A stretch of 64,000 nucleotides of DNA from Massilia norwichensis (GCF_024753245.1 NZ_JANUGX010000023.1:48953-112952), one strand, 5' to 3'. Positions 18,486 to 27,446 are shown, numbered from the stretch's first letter. Numbers and translations are program-made. Notes: a model not told the origin generated them from the sequence alone.

Positions 18486-18971
18486 TCAGGCAGCGAGTCC
18501 GTGCGAAATCAGTTCCAGCGGCAGCGCGGTGGTGCACTTGATCTGCTCCATCGAGAAGGCCGAGGAAACGCCGGCCAGCTGGGCCGTCTTGATCAGCTTC
18601 TTGTAGAAGCGGTCGTAGCCTTCGATGTCGGTGGTGACCACTTTCAGCAGGTAGTCGATGTCGCCGCTCATGCGGTGGAATTCGAGCACTTCGGGCAGGG
18701 AGACCACGGCCGAGGCGAAGCGCTCCAGCCATTTTTCATCGTGCTCCTTGGCGCGCACGCTGACGAAGACCGTGACCGGCAGGCCCACCTTGTTGCGGTT
18801 GACGATGCTGACCCGGCTTTCGATATAGCCCTCTTCCTCCAGGCGCTTGACGCGTTTCCAGCATGGCGTGCTGGACAAGCCGACTTTTTCGCTCAGCCCG
18901 GAAATCGACAGGGTGGCGTCCGCCTGCAGGGCGGCAAGAATCGCACAATCGTATTTGTCGAGTGAGTTCAT
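18486..18971 (-). CDS. Lrp/AsnC-family transcription regulator
   Basis: This 161-residue regulator has an N-terminal helix-turn-helix (about 1-60, LSISGLSEKVGLSSTPCWKR) and a C-terminal RAM ligand domain (about 70-150, with FHRMSGDIDYLLKVVTTD). Lrp-type proteins bind an amino acid and control amino-acid genes. It is divergent from the cysteine desulfurase-rhodanese gene, 162 bases apart, which resembles the arrangement of cysteine-responsive DecR-type regulators; cysteine as ligand is inference. A dyad at 18974-18990, three bases upstream of its start, could be its own operator. It could also control the binding-protein gene downstream. Confidence 0.92.
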   Translation of the reverse strand: MNSLDKYDCAILAALQADATLSISGLSEKVGLSSTPCWKRVKRLEEEGYIESRVSIVNRNKVGLPVTVFVSVRAKEHDEKWLERFASAVVSLPEVLEFHRMSGDIDYLLKVVTTDIEGYDRFYKKLIKTAQLAGVSSAFSMEQIKCTTALPLELISHGLAA

Positions 18972-18973
18972 TT

Positions 18974-18990
18974 TTCTTATGCAGTAAGAA
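18974..18990. promoter_or_regulatory. Candidate Lrp-type operator
   Basis: TTCTTAtgcagTAAGAA is a perfect dyad with 6-base arms, next to the Lrp gene start. The whole divergent gap 18972-19133 is AT-rich against its surroundings, as expected for a double promoter, but I cannot fix -35/-10 boxes. Confidence 0.45.
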
Positions 18991-19133
18991 TGAGAATGCC
19001 AGTTCTGCTTTGAGACGAAAACAAAGGAATTTTAGTACATCTTATTCTGCGTCAGTCCGTAACATATTACTCAAGTATGGAACCTTGTGCGCATATTATT
19101 TTTTGTTTTTAGCAATTTTTTCGGTTGTTATTC

Positions 19134-21233
19134 ATGAGTCACGACATCTACCTCGACGCCAACGCCACCTCACCCGTGCTGCCCGCCGCCGCCAGCGCCG
19201 CGCTGGAAACGATGCAGGCCTGCTTCGGTAACCCGAGCAGCAGCCATGCGACCGGCCTGCGCGCCAAAGCGACCCTCGACAGCGTGCGCGCGCGTGCCCG
19301 GCGCGTGCTGGGCGCACCGGGTGGCCGGGTGCTGTTCACCAGCGGCGCCACCGAAGGCATCCAGACCGCGGTGCTGTCGGCACTGTGCGCAGTGCGCGAG
19401 CGCCGCGCCGCAGGCGAGAAGGTGGGTGAGCTGCTGGTCTACGGCGCCACCGAGCACAAGGCGGTGTCGGAAAGCCTGGCGCACTGGAACCGCCTGCTCG
19501 GCACCGGCCTCACGCTGTGCGCGCTGCCGGTCGACGGCGCCGGGCGTCATCGCCTGGATCTGCTGCGCGAGCTGGCGCCGCGCGCGGCAATGGTCTGCAC
19601 CATGGCCGCCAACAACGAGACCGGCGTGATCTCGGACCTCGAGGGCATCGCCGCCGTGCTGGCGGCGTGCGCGCCGCAGGCCTGCTGGATGGTCGATTGC
19701 GTGCAGGCGCTCGGCAAGCTGCCCCTGAACCTGGCCTCTACCCGCATCGACTACGCGCCCTTCTCGGGCCACAAGCTGTATGCGCCGAAGGGCATCGGCA
19801 TGCTGTATGTGCGCGAGGGCGCGCCCTACACCCCCTTGATGATCGGCGGCGGCCAGGAAGCGGGCCAGCGCTCCGGCACCGAGAACATGGTCGGCATCGC
19901 GGCGCTCGGCGCGGTGCTGGCCGCGCTGGAAGAGGGCGGCACCTTCCGCAGCCACGCCGAGATGGCGGCGATGCGCGAGCGCATGGCGGCGGCGCTGCGC
20001 GAGGCCTTTCCCGGCATCGTGTTCAACGCGCCTTTCGACATGGCGCTGCCGACCACGCTGAATTTCGCGGTGCCGGACATGGCCAGCAAGGAACTGCTCG
20101 ACCTGTTCGATGCCGCAGGCGTACGCGTCAGCGCGGGCTCGGCCTGCTCGGCAGCCAAGGCCGCGCCCAGCTACGTGCTCGAAGCGATGGGGCTGCCGGC
20201 ATGGCGCACCGCTGGCGCCGTCCGTCTCTCGTTCGGGCCGCTGGCGACCGACGATTTCATCGACGAGGCGTGCGCGCGCATCCGCCGTTGCGGCCAGGTG
20301 GCGCGCCATCCGGCGCTGGCACCGTCCACGCTCAGCGGAGAGCAGCGCGGCCTGCTGCAACTGAGCGGCGAGGGCCGCCACGGCTGGATCCTGTTCGACA
20401 TGGATGCCGGCAGCTGCGTGGCGATCGATCCGCCGGCCGGCATGGCGGCGCGGCTGGCGGCCCAGATTCAAAACAGCGGCCTGCGCATGCTGGCCGTGCT
20501 GGGCACCCATGCCGAGCCGGCCGCTGCCGATGCCTGCGCCGGATTGCGTACCGCCCTCGACTTGAAGCCGGCCGATGCGGAAACGCTCGGCTGGCCCGGG
20601 GACCGGCGCGATGCGGGCATGGTGACGCTGGCCGACGGCAGCACGGCGCCGGCGCTGACAATCGGCGACGAAGTCCTGGTGCGGCTGACGCATGAAGACG
20701 GCGCCATCTACCTGCTGGGACGCGCACAGGAAGGCCGGTTGGATGCCGCGGCGGTGCGCCTGGCTTTCATTGGCGGGATCGCGATGGCGGATGGCGGCGG
20801 GCAGATGCTTGCGCGCCTGATCGATGGCGCGACGGTGCTGTGCCATGGTGTCGACGTCGACGGTGCGCCGTGCAGCACGGCGGAAGGCATGCGCAGGGTG
20901 GCGCAGAAGATGGCGCAAGTGACGGAGCAAGTGCGGCAACTGCAGCCGGCGCGCCTGGACGACTTCCTGCGCACGCACGCGGATGCGCTGCTGGTCGACG
21001 TGCGCGAAGCCGGCGAACTGGCGGCGGGCGTGGCGCGGCTGCACGGACGCGAAGCGCAGGCGTTGCCGCTGTCGCGCCTGGCCGAGCATCTCGGCCAGCT
21101 GCTGGCGGCGCCCCAGCGCCCACTGGTGTTCGTTTGCCGCAGCGGCAACCGCAGCGCGCGCGCCGCCCTGTGCCTGCAGCGGCTGGGCCATCCCCAGGCC
21201 TGGAGCCTGGTTGGCGGCCTGGCGCTTTGCTGA
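19134..21233 (+). CDS. Cysteine desulfurase - degenerate metallo-beta-lactamase - rhodanese fusion
   Basis: This 699-residue protein begins with a class V aminotransferase/cysteine desulfurase domain (about 1-385): YLDANATSP start, PLP lysine in FSGHKLYAPKG and catalytic cysteine in AGSACSAAKAAPS. The C-terminal domain (about 600-699) is a rhodanese with the active loop VCRSGNRSA. The middle (about 400-595) follows the pattern of an ETHE1-like metallo-beta-lactamase fold (IDPPAGMAARLAAQI, then LGTHAEPAAAD), but where the family has THxHxDH only TH remains, so metal binding is likely lost. The protein could take sulfur from cysteine and hand it on as a persulfide in one chain. ATG 19134 is chosen over an upstream TTG at 19125. 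It is divergent from an Lrp-type regulator. Confidence 0.87.
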   Translation: MSHDIYLDANATSPVLPAAASAALETMQACFGNPSSSHATGLRAKATLDSVRARARRVLGAPGGRVLFTSGATEGIQTAVLSALCAVRERRAAGEKVGELLVYGATEHKAVSESLAHWNRLLGTGLTLCALPVDGAGRHRLDLLRELAPRAAMVCTMAANNETGVISDLEGIAAVLAACAPQACWMVDCVQALGKLPLNLASTRIDYAPFSGHKLYAPKGIGMLYVREGAPYTPLMIGGGQEAGQRSGTENMVGIAALGAVLAALEEGGTFRSHAEMAAMRERMAAALREAFPGIVFNAPFDMALPTTLNFAVPDMASKELLDLFDAAGVRVSAGSACSAAKAAPSYVLEAMGLPAWRTAGAVRLSFGPLATDDFIDEACARIRRCGQVARHPALAPSTLSGEQRGLLQLSGEGRHGWILFDMDAGSCVAIDPPAGMAARLAAQIQNSGLRMLAVLGTHAEPAAADACAGLRTALDLKPADAETLGWPGDRRDAGMVTLADGSTAPALTIGDEVLVRLTHEDGAIYLLGRAQEGRLDAAAVRLAFIGGIAMADGGGQMLARLIDGATVLCHGVDVDGAPCSTAEGMRRVAQKMAQVTEQVRQLQPARLDDFLRTHADALLVDVREAGELAAGVARLHGREAQALPLSRLAEHLGQLLAAPQRPLVFVCRSGNRSARAALCLQRLGHPQAWSLVGGLALC

Positions 21234-21369
21234 TAGCGAAATCACCGTCTGGCGCAGCAGACGTCGGCGGGTCTTTGGCGTGGGCGCCACAAGACTCACC
21301 GGCTGTGGCGGCTTCCCGCTACACTAGCGCTATCCCAGCATGAACAATCACCTTCCGATAGAGAACCTC

Positions 21370-22266
21370 ATGAGTGAACGTACGAACGCCGCGGCCCTGG
21401 CCGCGCTCGGGTTCCTGGTCTTTGCCGCCAGTGCCGCACCCGCCGGCGCCGCCGACTGGAGCGACACGGCCATCAGCTGGCGCTACGGGCAGCGCTTCCG
21501 CGAGCCCTACAACCCGGCCGACATCAAGAAGCACATCTTCGCGCTGACCCATGCCAGCGGCTACAAGTACGGCTCGAACTATTTCAATGTCGACCTGCTG
21601 CAGTCGGACAGCAACGACCCGGGTTCGCTGAACCAGAGCGAGGGCGCCCAGGAAGCCTATATCGTCTACCGCCACACGCTCGATATCGGCGCATTGCGCG
21701 GCGCCCCCATCGCCTACGGCCCCGTCAAGGGCCTGGGCCTGGTGCTGGGCTTCGACTGGAATACCAAGAACGACATCGGCTACAACTCGCGCAAGCGCAT
21801 GCTGGTGGTGGGCCCGACCCTGATGTGGAATGTGCCGGGCTTCCTCAGCACCGGCGTCATGCTGCTCCGCGAGAGCAATGCGCCGAGCGGCGCCTTCCCG
21901 CCGATCTCCGAGGTGCGCAGCCGCTACACCTACGAGACCCACCCGATGTTCTCGGCCACCTGGGGCATTCCGGTGCCGGACAGCTGGCTCGGTGGCTGGG
22001 GAGCGGGCTGGTCCTTCGAAGGCTACCTGAACTACATCGCCGCCAAGGGCCGCGACGAGGTCGGTAACCCGACCGGCGCCGAGACCAACCTCGACATGCA
22101 GCTGATGGTCGACATCGGCAGCCGCTTCGGCCAGCCGAAGAACCGCTTCCGCCTCGGCGTCGAGTACCAGTTCTGGAACAACAAATTCGGCAACACGGCG
22201 GCCACGACCGGCAACCGCGGGCAGCGCGCCAGCACGCCGATGGTACGCGCCGAATACCATTTCTGA
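21370..22266 (+). CDS. Tsx-like outer-membrane channel
   Basis: This roughly 298-residue protein has a signal peptide (MSERTNAAALAALGFLVFAA onward, cleavage near AGA-ADW) and a beta-rich body ending in EYHF, a C-terminal Phe expected for outer-membrane assembly. The pattern DWSDTAISWRYGQRFREPYN and KKHIFALTHASGYKYGSNYF matches nucleoside-specific channel Tsx-like proteins. The start at 21370 has AGAGAA close upstream; an ATG at 21340 would add ten residues. Substrate specificity cannot be read from sequence. It stands alone between the desulfurase fusion and a secreted hydrolase. Confidence 0.83.
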   Translation: MSERTNAAALAALGFLVFAASAAPAGAADWSDTAISWRYGQRFREPYNPADIKKHIFALTHASGYKYGSNYFNVDLLQSDSNDPGSLNQSEGAQEAYIVYRHTLDIGALRGAPIAYGPVKGLGLVLGFDWNTKNDIGYNSRKRMLVVGPTLMWNVPGFLSTGVMLLRESNAPSGAFPPISEVRSRYTYETHPMFSATWGIPVPDSWLGGWGAGWSFEGYLNYIAAKGRDEVGNPTGAETNLDMQLMVDIGSRFGQPKNRFRLGVEYQFWNNKFGNTAATTGNRGQRASTPMVRAEYHF

Positions 22267-22293
22267 TACCGCTTCATTTTTATCAAATAATTA

Positions 22294-22314
22294 ATAACAA
22301 TTTCATATTGTTAT
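22294..22314. promoter_or_regulatory. AT-rich operator-like dyad upstream of the CehA-type gene
   Basis: ATAACAATttcatATTGTTAT is a perfect 8-base inverted repeat in a markedly AT-rich gap. It fits a transcription-factor site for the downstream hydrolase; there is no T-run to make it a terminator. Confidence 0.45.
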
Positions 22315-22339
22315 GATCCAGGGGTCAAGATGAGGGAAT

Positions 22340-22362
22340 GATGCAATTGCAAAAATTGCATC
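22340..22362 (+). promoter_or_regulatory. Hairpin abutting a start codon
   Basis: GATGCAATT and AATTGCATC form a perfect 9-bp stem with a 5-base loop that ends on the base just before ATG 22363. The only purine-rich ribosome binding candidate, AGGGA near 22334-22338, lies upstream of the stem. Folding would bring it next to the ATG, so the hairpin may set translation efficiency. Confidence 0.5.
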
Positions 22363-24042
22363 ATGAAAACCTCATCCACACTCCCGCCCCTGGTCTGGCC
22401 CTGCTGCGTCGCCGTCGCAGCCGCCAGTTTCTTCCACTTCAGCGTTGCCGCAGCGGCTGCAGTCACCGCGCTACCAGCTGCACCGGCGCAGCACGAGCAT
22501 CAGGAATTCGAGGCCACCCTGAGCGCGCCCTACCATGGCGAGCAGCGCGGCCTCGATGCGCGTACCTTCACCCTGTCCTTCGATTACCCGGGCCTGCGGG
22601 CGCGTCGCGGCGTGCACTGGCGCCTCGAGCTGGTGGCGCCGAACGGCCGGCTGGTCGCGCGCTGGCAGGGCCGGGCGACCCTGAACGGCCGGCCGCTCGA
22701 CGTCCCGGTGCGCTGGCAGGGCAAGCTGGGGAGCCGGCCGCCGGTGCCCGGCGTGTACAAGGTGCGCCTGCGCGCGGCAAGCGGCAGCGAAGAAGTCGAG
22801 CAGTCTTGGGACATCGCGGTCGGCAATCCGGCGGCGCCCGCATTGCCGGCTTTTGCGCCGCTGCCCGGCCGGCGCGGCGTGCTGCAGGCGGCGCCGGCAC
22901 CGGGTGCGCTGCCCTACACGGTCTATTACGGCAACCTGCACAGCCAGACCAGCCACAGCGACGGTGGCGCCGCGCTCGATGCCTGCAAAGGCGCCCAGGA
23001 TCCGCAGACCGCGCCCTTCGGCCCGGATGCCGCCTTTCCCTACGCCCGTGAACACGGCCTCGACATGCTGATGGTCTCTGAGCACAACCACATGTTCGAC
23101 GGCTCGGACGGCACCAACGCCGGCGCCGATCCCGACGCCGCCAAAGCGCTGTACCGCTCCGGCCTGGAGACGGCGCGCGCCTTCAGCGAGCAGCACCGCG
23201 ATTTCCTGGCGCTGTACGGCATGGAGTGGGGCGTGATCAGCAACGGCGGCCACCTGAACATCTTCAACAGCGACGAGCTGCTGGGCTGGGAAAAGAACGG
23301 CAAGGGCGAGCTGCTGGCCGATACGCTGAGTCCGCGCAACGACTACGGCGCGCTGTACACGCTGATGCGAAAGCAGGGCTGGATCGGCCAGTTCAACCAT
23401 CCTTCGGCCAAGGACCAGTTCAAGGTGAACGGCGTGCCGCTGGCGTACACCGCGGACGGCGACGAGGCGATGGCCTTGTGCGAAGTGATGAACACCTCGG
23501 CCTTCTCGACCAACGACAGGGAAGGCGAGACCCGGCGCAGCAACTTCGAGGCAGCCTGCAACAAGCTGCTGGAAGCCGGCTACCACGTCGCCTTCAGCAG
23601 CAACCAGGACAACCACTGCGCCAACTGGGGCGCGTCCTACACCAACCGCACCGCGGTGCTGATCCCGAACGGCGAGCCGCTGAACCGCGACAGCTTCGTC
23701 GCCGCACTCAAGGCACGCCGCGTGTTCGCGACCATGGACAAGGATGCGCAGATCGTGTTGTCGGCGAACGGCCACCTGATGGGCGAGCGCTTCGAGAACC
23801 GTGGGCCGCTCCAGCTCAGCGTGCAGTTCGCGAACGGCGCCGGCCGGCAGGCGGCCACGGTGGCGATCATGGAAGGGGTGCCGGGGCGGAACGGCACGGT
23901 GACCCAGCTGACCGATGCGGCGACGGCAACCATCGTGCCGAAGCCGGGACCGCACTTCTATTACGCGAAGCTGACCCAGGACGACGGCAGGGTACTGTGG
24001 TCGGCGCCGGTGTGGGTCGAGCAGGCGGCGGATGAAAGCTAG
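22363..24042 (+). CDS. Exported DUF3604/CehA-type PHP metallohydrolase
   Basis: This 559-residue protein has a signal peptide (about 1-44, long with a cysteine-containing core) and, after a 140-residue beta-sandwich-like N-terminal part, a PHP-type metallohydrolase domain: YYGNLHSQTSHSDGG and VSEHNHMFDG supply metal histidines, and GQFNHPSAKDQF and SSNQDNHCANWG supply more. Such proteins are annotated DUF3604 or CehA/McbA-like and hydrolyse phosphoesters or esters; the natural substrate is unknown. Translation starts directly after a strong hairpin (22340-22362). No operon partner is evident. Confidence 0.85.
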   Translation: MKTSSTLPPLVWPCCVAVAAASFFHFSVAAAAAVTALPAAPAQHEHQEFEATLSAPYHGEQRGLDARTFTLSFDYPGLRARRGVHWRLELVAPNGRLVARWQGRATLNGRPLDVPVRWQGKLGSRPPVPGVYKVRLRAASGSEEVEQSWDIAVGNPAAPALPAFAPLPGRRGVLQAAPAPGALPYTVYYGNLHSQTSHSDGGAALDACKGAQDPQTAPFGPDAAFPYAREHGLDMLMVSEHNHMFDGSDGTNAGADPDAAKALYRSGLETARAFSEQHRDFLALYGMEWGVISNGGHLNIFNSDELLGWEKNGKGELLADTLSPRNDYGALYTLMRKQGWIGQFNHPSAKDQFKVNGVPLAYTADGDEAMALCEVMNTSAFSTNDREGETRRSNFEAACNKLLEAGYHVAFSSNQDNHCANWGASYTNRTAVLIPNGEPLNRDSFVAALKARRVFATMDKDAQIVLSANGHLMGERFENRGPLQLSVQFANGAGRQAATVAIMEGVPGRNGTVTQLTDAATATIVPKPGPHFYYAKLTQDDGRVLWSAPVWVEQAADES

Positions 24043-24043
24043 G

Positions 24044-24062
24044 GCGGGCACCCCGTGCCCGC
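24044..24062. repeat. REP-like hairpin, family B
   Basis: GCGGGCACcccGTGCCCGC is an 8-bp stem with a 3-base loop directly after a stop codon. It shares its architecture (8-bp stem, 3-base loop) with the pair at 31622-31683. Confidence 0.65.
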
Positions 24063-24085
24063 GCGGCGATCGGAAACCCGGCGCC

Positions 24086-24661
24086 TCAAAAGCCCAGGTT
24101 TTGGCCGGCCCCGAGCAGCGTCGCCACGCCCAGCACCAGGAAGATCAGCGCCGCCAGCCCGTGCACCAGCTTCAGCGGCACGCGGCCGGCGATGCGGTCG
24201 CCGAAGTACACGGCCGGCACGTTCGCCAGCATCATGCCCAGCGTGGTGCCGGCCACCACCGCCACCGCGCTGGTATAGCGCGCGGCCAGCGCCACCGTCG
24301 CCACCTGGGTCTTGTCGCCCATCTCGGCCAGGAAGAAGGCGATCACGGTGGTCATGAAGACGCCGAAGCGTGCGCCGGTCGATTCGTTGCCGTCGATATC
24401 GTCCGGGACCATGATCCAGGCCGCCATGCCGATGAAGGCCAGGCCCAGCACCCAGCGCATCACCTCGGGCCCCAGCAGCTTGCTGACCAGCGCGCCGACC
24501 GCGGCGGCAAACGCGTGGTTGGCGATGGTGGCGACGAAGATGCCGAAAACGATGGGCAGCGGACGGCGGAAACGGGCGGCCAGCAGGAAGGCCAGCAACT
24601 GGGTCTTGTCGCCGATTTCTGCGAGCGCGACGATGCCGGTGGAAACGAGGAAGGCGTCCAT
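24086..24661 (-). CDS. GDT1/TMEM165-family (UPF0016) cation transporter, probable manganese exporter
   Basis: This 191-residue inner-membrane protein has six hydrophobic helices in two repeats, each with the family signature: LAEIGDKTQLLAF near residue 16 and LAEMGDKTQVATV near residue 113. Bacterial members export manganese or exchange cations for protons. A glycine- and alanine-rich helix follows each signature. GGAGGAG upstream of the ATG is a strong ribosome binding site. I looked for a yybP-ykoY manganese riboswitch in the 145 bases upstream and could not make one out. It appears to be a single-gene unit, divergent from the serine hydrolase. Confidence 0.9.
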   Translation of the reverse strand: MDAFLVSTGIVALAEIGDKTQLLAFLLAARFRRPLPIVFGIFVATIANHAFAAAVGALVSKLLGPEVMRWVLGLAFIGMAAWIMVPDDIDGNESTGARFGVFMTTVIAFFLAEMGDKTQVATVALAARYTSAVAVVAGTTLGMMLANVPAVYFGDRIAGRVPLKLVHGLAALIFLVLGVATLLGAGQNLGF

Positions 24662-24806
24662 GTGAAGCGACAGGAGGGAGGAGCAAAGGCGCGATCATAG
24701 CAGAGGCGGCTCGCCGGCACCGTATTGCATCTTTCGGCCACAGGACCGAAGTGCTATCCTGCTCGCGCCTGTTTATCCAGCCAGTCTCCAGCCAAGGACC
24801 TCACCC

Positions 24807-26447
24807 GTGCACTCCATGAACCGCATCGCAGCAGCCCTCCTGATCGCCTTCTCCGGCGCCGCCCTGGCGCAAACCCCGGCGGCCGCACCGGCCGTCAACG
24901 CCGTCAGCGCCGTCAGCCCGGCCGCCAGCCAGCTTGCCTGGCTGTCCACCGACGTCGAGCGCGTCATGAAGCAGTTCGACGTACCGGGCATCGCCATCGC
25001 CATCGTCAAGGATGGCCAGGTGCTGGCCGCGCAGGGCTTCGGCGTGCGCAAGCTCGGCGCGCCCGACAAGGTCGACGCCAAGACCCTGTTCGAAGTCGCC
25101 TCGAACTCGAAAGCCTTTACCGCCGCCGCGCTGGCGATGCTGGTCGACGAGGGCAAGCTGGCCTGGGACGATCCGGTCACCAAGCACCTGCCGGACTTCC
25201 AGATGTACGATGCCTACGTCACCCACGAGATGACGGTGCGCGACCTGCTGACCCACCGCAGCGGCCTGGGCCTGGGCGCCGGCGACCTGCTGTGGTGGCC
25301 GACCACCAGCTTCAGCACCGACGAGATCATCCACAAGCTGCGCTACATTCCGCCGGCGACCAGCTTCCGCAGCAGCTACGCCTACGACAACCTGCTGTAC
25401 ATCGTGGCCGGCAAGATCATCGCCGCGAAGTCCGGCAAGACCTGGGGCGAGGCCATCCGCGAGCGCATCCTGACCCCGGTCGGCATGACCACGACGACCA
25501 CCAGCCTGGCCGAGAATGCGGGCAATCCGAACGTCGCCAACGCCCACAGCAAGATCAACGACAGGATCGCCGCCGTGAAGGCGATGCCGGTGCCGAACGC
25601 GGTCGGCGCGGTCGGCATCAACACCAACGCCGAGGACATCGCGCGCTGGATGAACGTGCTGCTGGCGCAGGGCAAACTGCCGGCCGCTGCCAACGCGGCG
25701 GCGGACGGCAAGGAAGCACGCCTGTTCAGCGCCAAGCAGGCGCGCGAACTGTGGACCGCGCAGACGCCGATGCGCACCGGCGAACCGAACGCGAAGCTGG
25801 CCGGCACCCGTGCCAACTTCGCCGCCTACGGCCTGGGCTTCCAGCTGCGCGACTACCACGGCAGGCTGCTGGCGCTGCACAGCGGCGCGCTGCAGGGCTT
25901 CTATTCGAAAGTGGTGCTGGTGCCGGAAGAGAAGCTGGGCATCGCCATCCTCACCAACGCCGAGAGCGGCGGCTCCTTGAACGCGCTGCAGTGGCAGTTG
26001 CTGGGCCGCCTGGTGGATAAGGACGACAAGACCGACTGGATCGGCGCCGTCGCCGCGGTCGAGGACGAGATGCACGCCAAGGAAAAGGCGCGCCTGGCCA
26101 AGACCTCCGCTGCCCGCGCCGCCAAATCCCAGCCGTCGCTGGCGCGCAGCGCCTACGACGGCGACTACCAGGATCCGTGGTACGGCATCGCCTCGATCAA
26201 GCATGTGGGCGGCAAGCAGATCCTGTCGCTGTCGCGCACCCCGGACCTGACCGGAGAGCTGGAGCACTACCAGCACGACACCTTCATCGTGCGCTGGAAG
26301 GAGCGCAACTTCAACGCCGACGCCTACGTCACCTTCGCACTGAACCCGGACGGCAGCATCGAGCGCATGAAGATGCAGCCGATCTCCACCGAGACCGACT
26401 TCAGCTACGACTTCCAGGATCTGAACTTCACGCCGGTGAAGAAGTAA
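24807..26447 (+). CDS. Exported serine hydrolase of the class C beta-lactamase fold with DUF3471 tail
   Basis: This 546-residue protein has a signal peptide (1-22, ending ALAQT), a beta-lactamase/transpeptidase-like domain (about 45-420) with catalytic SxxK in ASNSKAFTAAAL, YxN in SYAYDNLLY and HSG in LHSGALQGF, then a DUF3471 beta domain (about 440-546). Such enzymes are peptidases or esterases more often than true beta-lactamases. The GTG at 24807 is chosen because AAGGA sits 8 bases upstream; an ATG three codons later is the alternative. It is followed by a REP-like palindrome. Confidence 0.88.
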   Translation: MHSMNRIAAALLIAFSGAALAQTPAAAPAVNAVSAVSPAASQLAWLSTDVERVMKQFDVPGIAIAIVKDGQVLAAQGFGVRKLGAPDKVDAKTLFEVASNSKAFTAAALAMLVDEGKLAWDDPVTKHLPDFQMYDAYVTHEMTVRDLLTHRSGLGLGAGDLLWWPTTSFSTDEIIHKLRYIPPATSFRSSYAYDNLLYIVAGKIIAAKSGKTWGEAIRERILTPVGMTTTTTSLAENAGNPNVANAHSKINDRIAAVKAMPVPNAVGAVGINTNAEDIARWMNVLLAQGKLPAAANAAADGKEARLFSAKQARELWTAQTPMRTGEPNAKLAGTRANFAAYGLGFQLRDYHGRLLALHSGALQGFYSKVVLVPEEKLGIAILTNAESGGSLNALQWQLLGRLVDKDDKTDWIGAVAAVEDEMHAKEKARLAKTSAARAAKSQPSLARSAYDGDYQDPWYGIASIKHVGGKQILSLSRTPDLTGELEHYQHDTFIVRWKERNFNADAYVTFALNPDGSIERMKMQPISTETDFSYDFQDLNFTPVKK

Positions 26448-26450
26448 CAG

Positions 26451-26480
26451 CTTGGGCCCCCGCCTTCGCGGGGGCGACGG
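26451..26480. repeat. REP-like palindrome, family A
   Basis: GCCCCCGCCTTCGCGGGGGC is a strong stem-loop directly after the serine hydrolase stop and just before the 3' end of the convergent gene. It may also act as a transcription or RNA-decay barrier. Confidence 0.75.
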
Positions 26481-26486
26481 TGTGGC

Positions 26487-27446
26487 TTAGATGGGGGGCA
26501 CCGGGTTGAAACCCGATATGGCCCGGTACTTGCCGCCGCTGTAGCGCAGCACCTGGCGTTGGTCGATCGCGCTCGGCGCCAGGGCATGCGCATCGGCGCG
26601 GCTGATCGCGCCCTGGTAGCGGATCGTGAAGTCGCCCGGCAGATCGCGTGCCGGTTCGATCGTCCAGTTGCTCTCGACCGCGTAGCAGTCGTGGCTCTCG
26701 GGCGCGGTCCTGTCGTCGTCCACGCGCGGCTCCTGCGGATGCGGCTTGATCAGCGGCTGCAGGCGGCGTACGCAGTCGCCGTTACTGTCGACGTTGATGC
26801 CGGACAGCGCCATCTCGAGCGCCGGCTGCTGGCGCGCCACGCCCTTGTCCAGTTCATACAAAGCAAGCCAGGTCCCGCAATAGCCCTGCCAGCAGCTGCC
26901 GTATTCCACCGCCACCGCCTGGCGCTGGCTCGACAGCGCCACTGCGCGCAGACTCGCTTCGCCGAAGAAGCCGCGCAGCGCAAACACGCCCTGGCGCCCC
27001 GCCAGTTTCCATGCGCCGTTGCGTTGCTCGAACTGGTAGGCGGCCAGCGCCATCGGCGTCGTATGGTCGACCGCGCGCTGGCTGCCTTCGTCCGCCGGTA
27101 CCAGGCCGGCAATCAGGGTCAGGTGGGTGGCGTCGACGCGTATCACCAGTTTCGGCTCGGCCACCACCCGCCTGGCGCCTTCGCTCCAGGCGCTGCGGGG
27201 CTTGCGCGAGATGCCGGGCAGGCGCGGCAGGGTGACGGTCTGGACCCGGCCGGCCGCGCTGTCGCTCCAGCCGGGAAAGGCCAGCGCCGCCAGCTGCGCC
27301 GGACTGACGCCGGCAGGGTGCTCCGCGCTCTGCTGCGGGGCCGCCAACGCCCCGCCGGCGGCCGGTACCATGGCCAGCCAGACCAGCGACTGGGATAAGA
27401 ATCGGCGCTTGTTCGGGCCGGCGCCAACGATACGGATGAGTTTCAT
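26487..27446 (-). CDS. Secreted protein of unknown function
   Basis: I do not recognise this 319-residue protein. It begins with basic residues (MKLIRIVGAGPNKRRFL) and a hydrophobic stretch ending GGALAAP, consistent with a signal peptide. The mature part is probably beta-rich, with FEQRNGAWKLAGRQGVFALRG-like repeats of hydrophobic and charged residues and two cysteines in SCWQGYCGTW. A GTG at 27461 would add five residues; no clear ribosome binding site decides. It lies downstream of a secreted methyltransferase-like gene on the same strand, about 90 bases away with a weak hairpin between. Confidence 0.72.
   Translation of the reverse strand: MKLIRIVGAGPNKRRFLSQSLVWLAMVPAAGGALAAPQQSAEHPAGVSPAQLAALAFPGWSDSAAGRVQTVTLPRLPGISRKPRSAWSEGARRVVAEPKLVIRVDATHLTLIAGLVPADEGSQRAVDHTTPMALAAYQFEQRNGAWKLAGRQGVFALRGFFGEASLRAVALSSQRQAVAVEYGSCWQGYCGTWLALYELDKGVARQQPALEMALSGINVDSNGDCVRRLQPLIKPHPQEPRVDDDRTAPESHDCYAVESNWTIEPARDLPGDFTIRYQGAISRADAHALAPSAIDQRQVLRYSGGKYRAISGFNPVPPI

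Noticed and set aside
22338..23051. Alternative frame overlapping the CehA-type gene start
   Set aside because: It has no signal peptide or recognisable domain, and the overlapping frame encodes a clear exported PHP-type hydrolase.
24662..24806. Manganese riboswitch ahead of the GDT1-type gene
   Set aside because: I could not find the conserved yybP-ykoY loop motifs in the upstream region; a covariance-model search would settle it.
24807..26447. True class C beta-lactamase
   Set aside because: The SxxK, YxN and HxG motifs are present, but the DUF3471 tail and overall pattern fit the broader serine hydrolase/peptidase group; resistance cannot be claimed.
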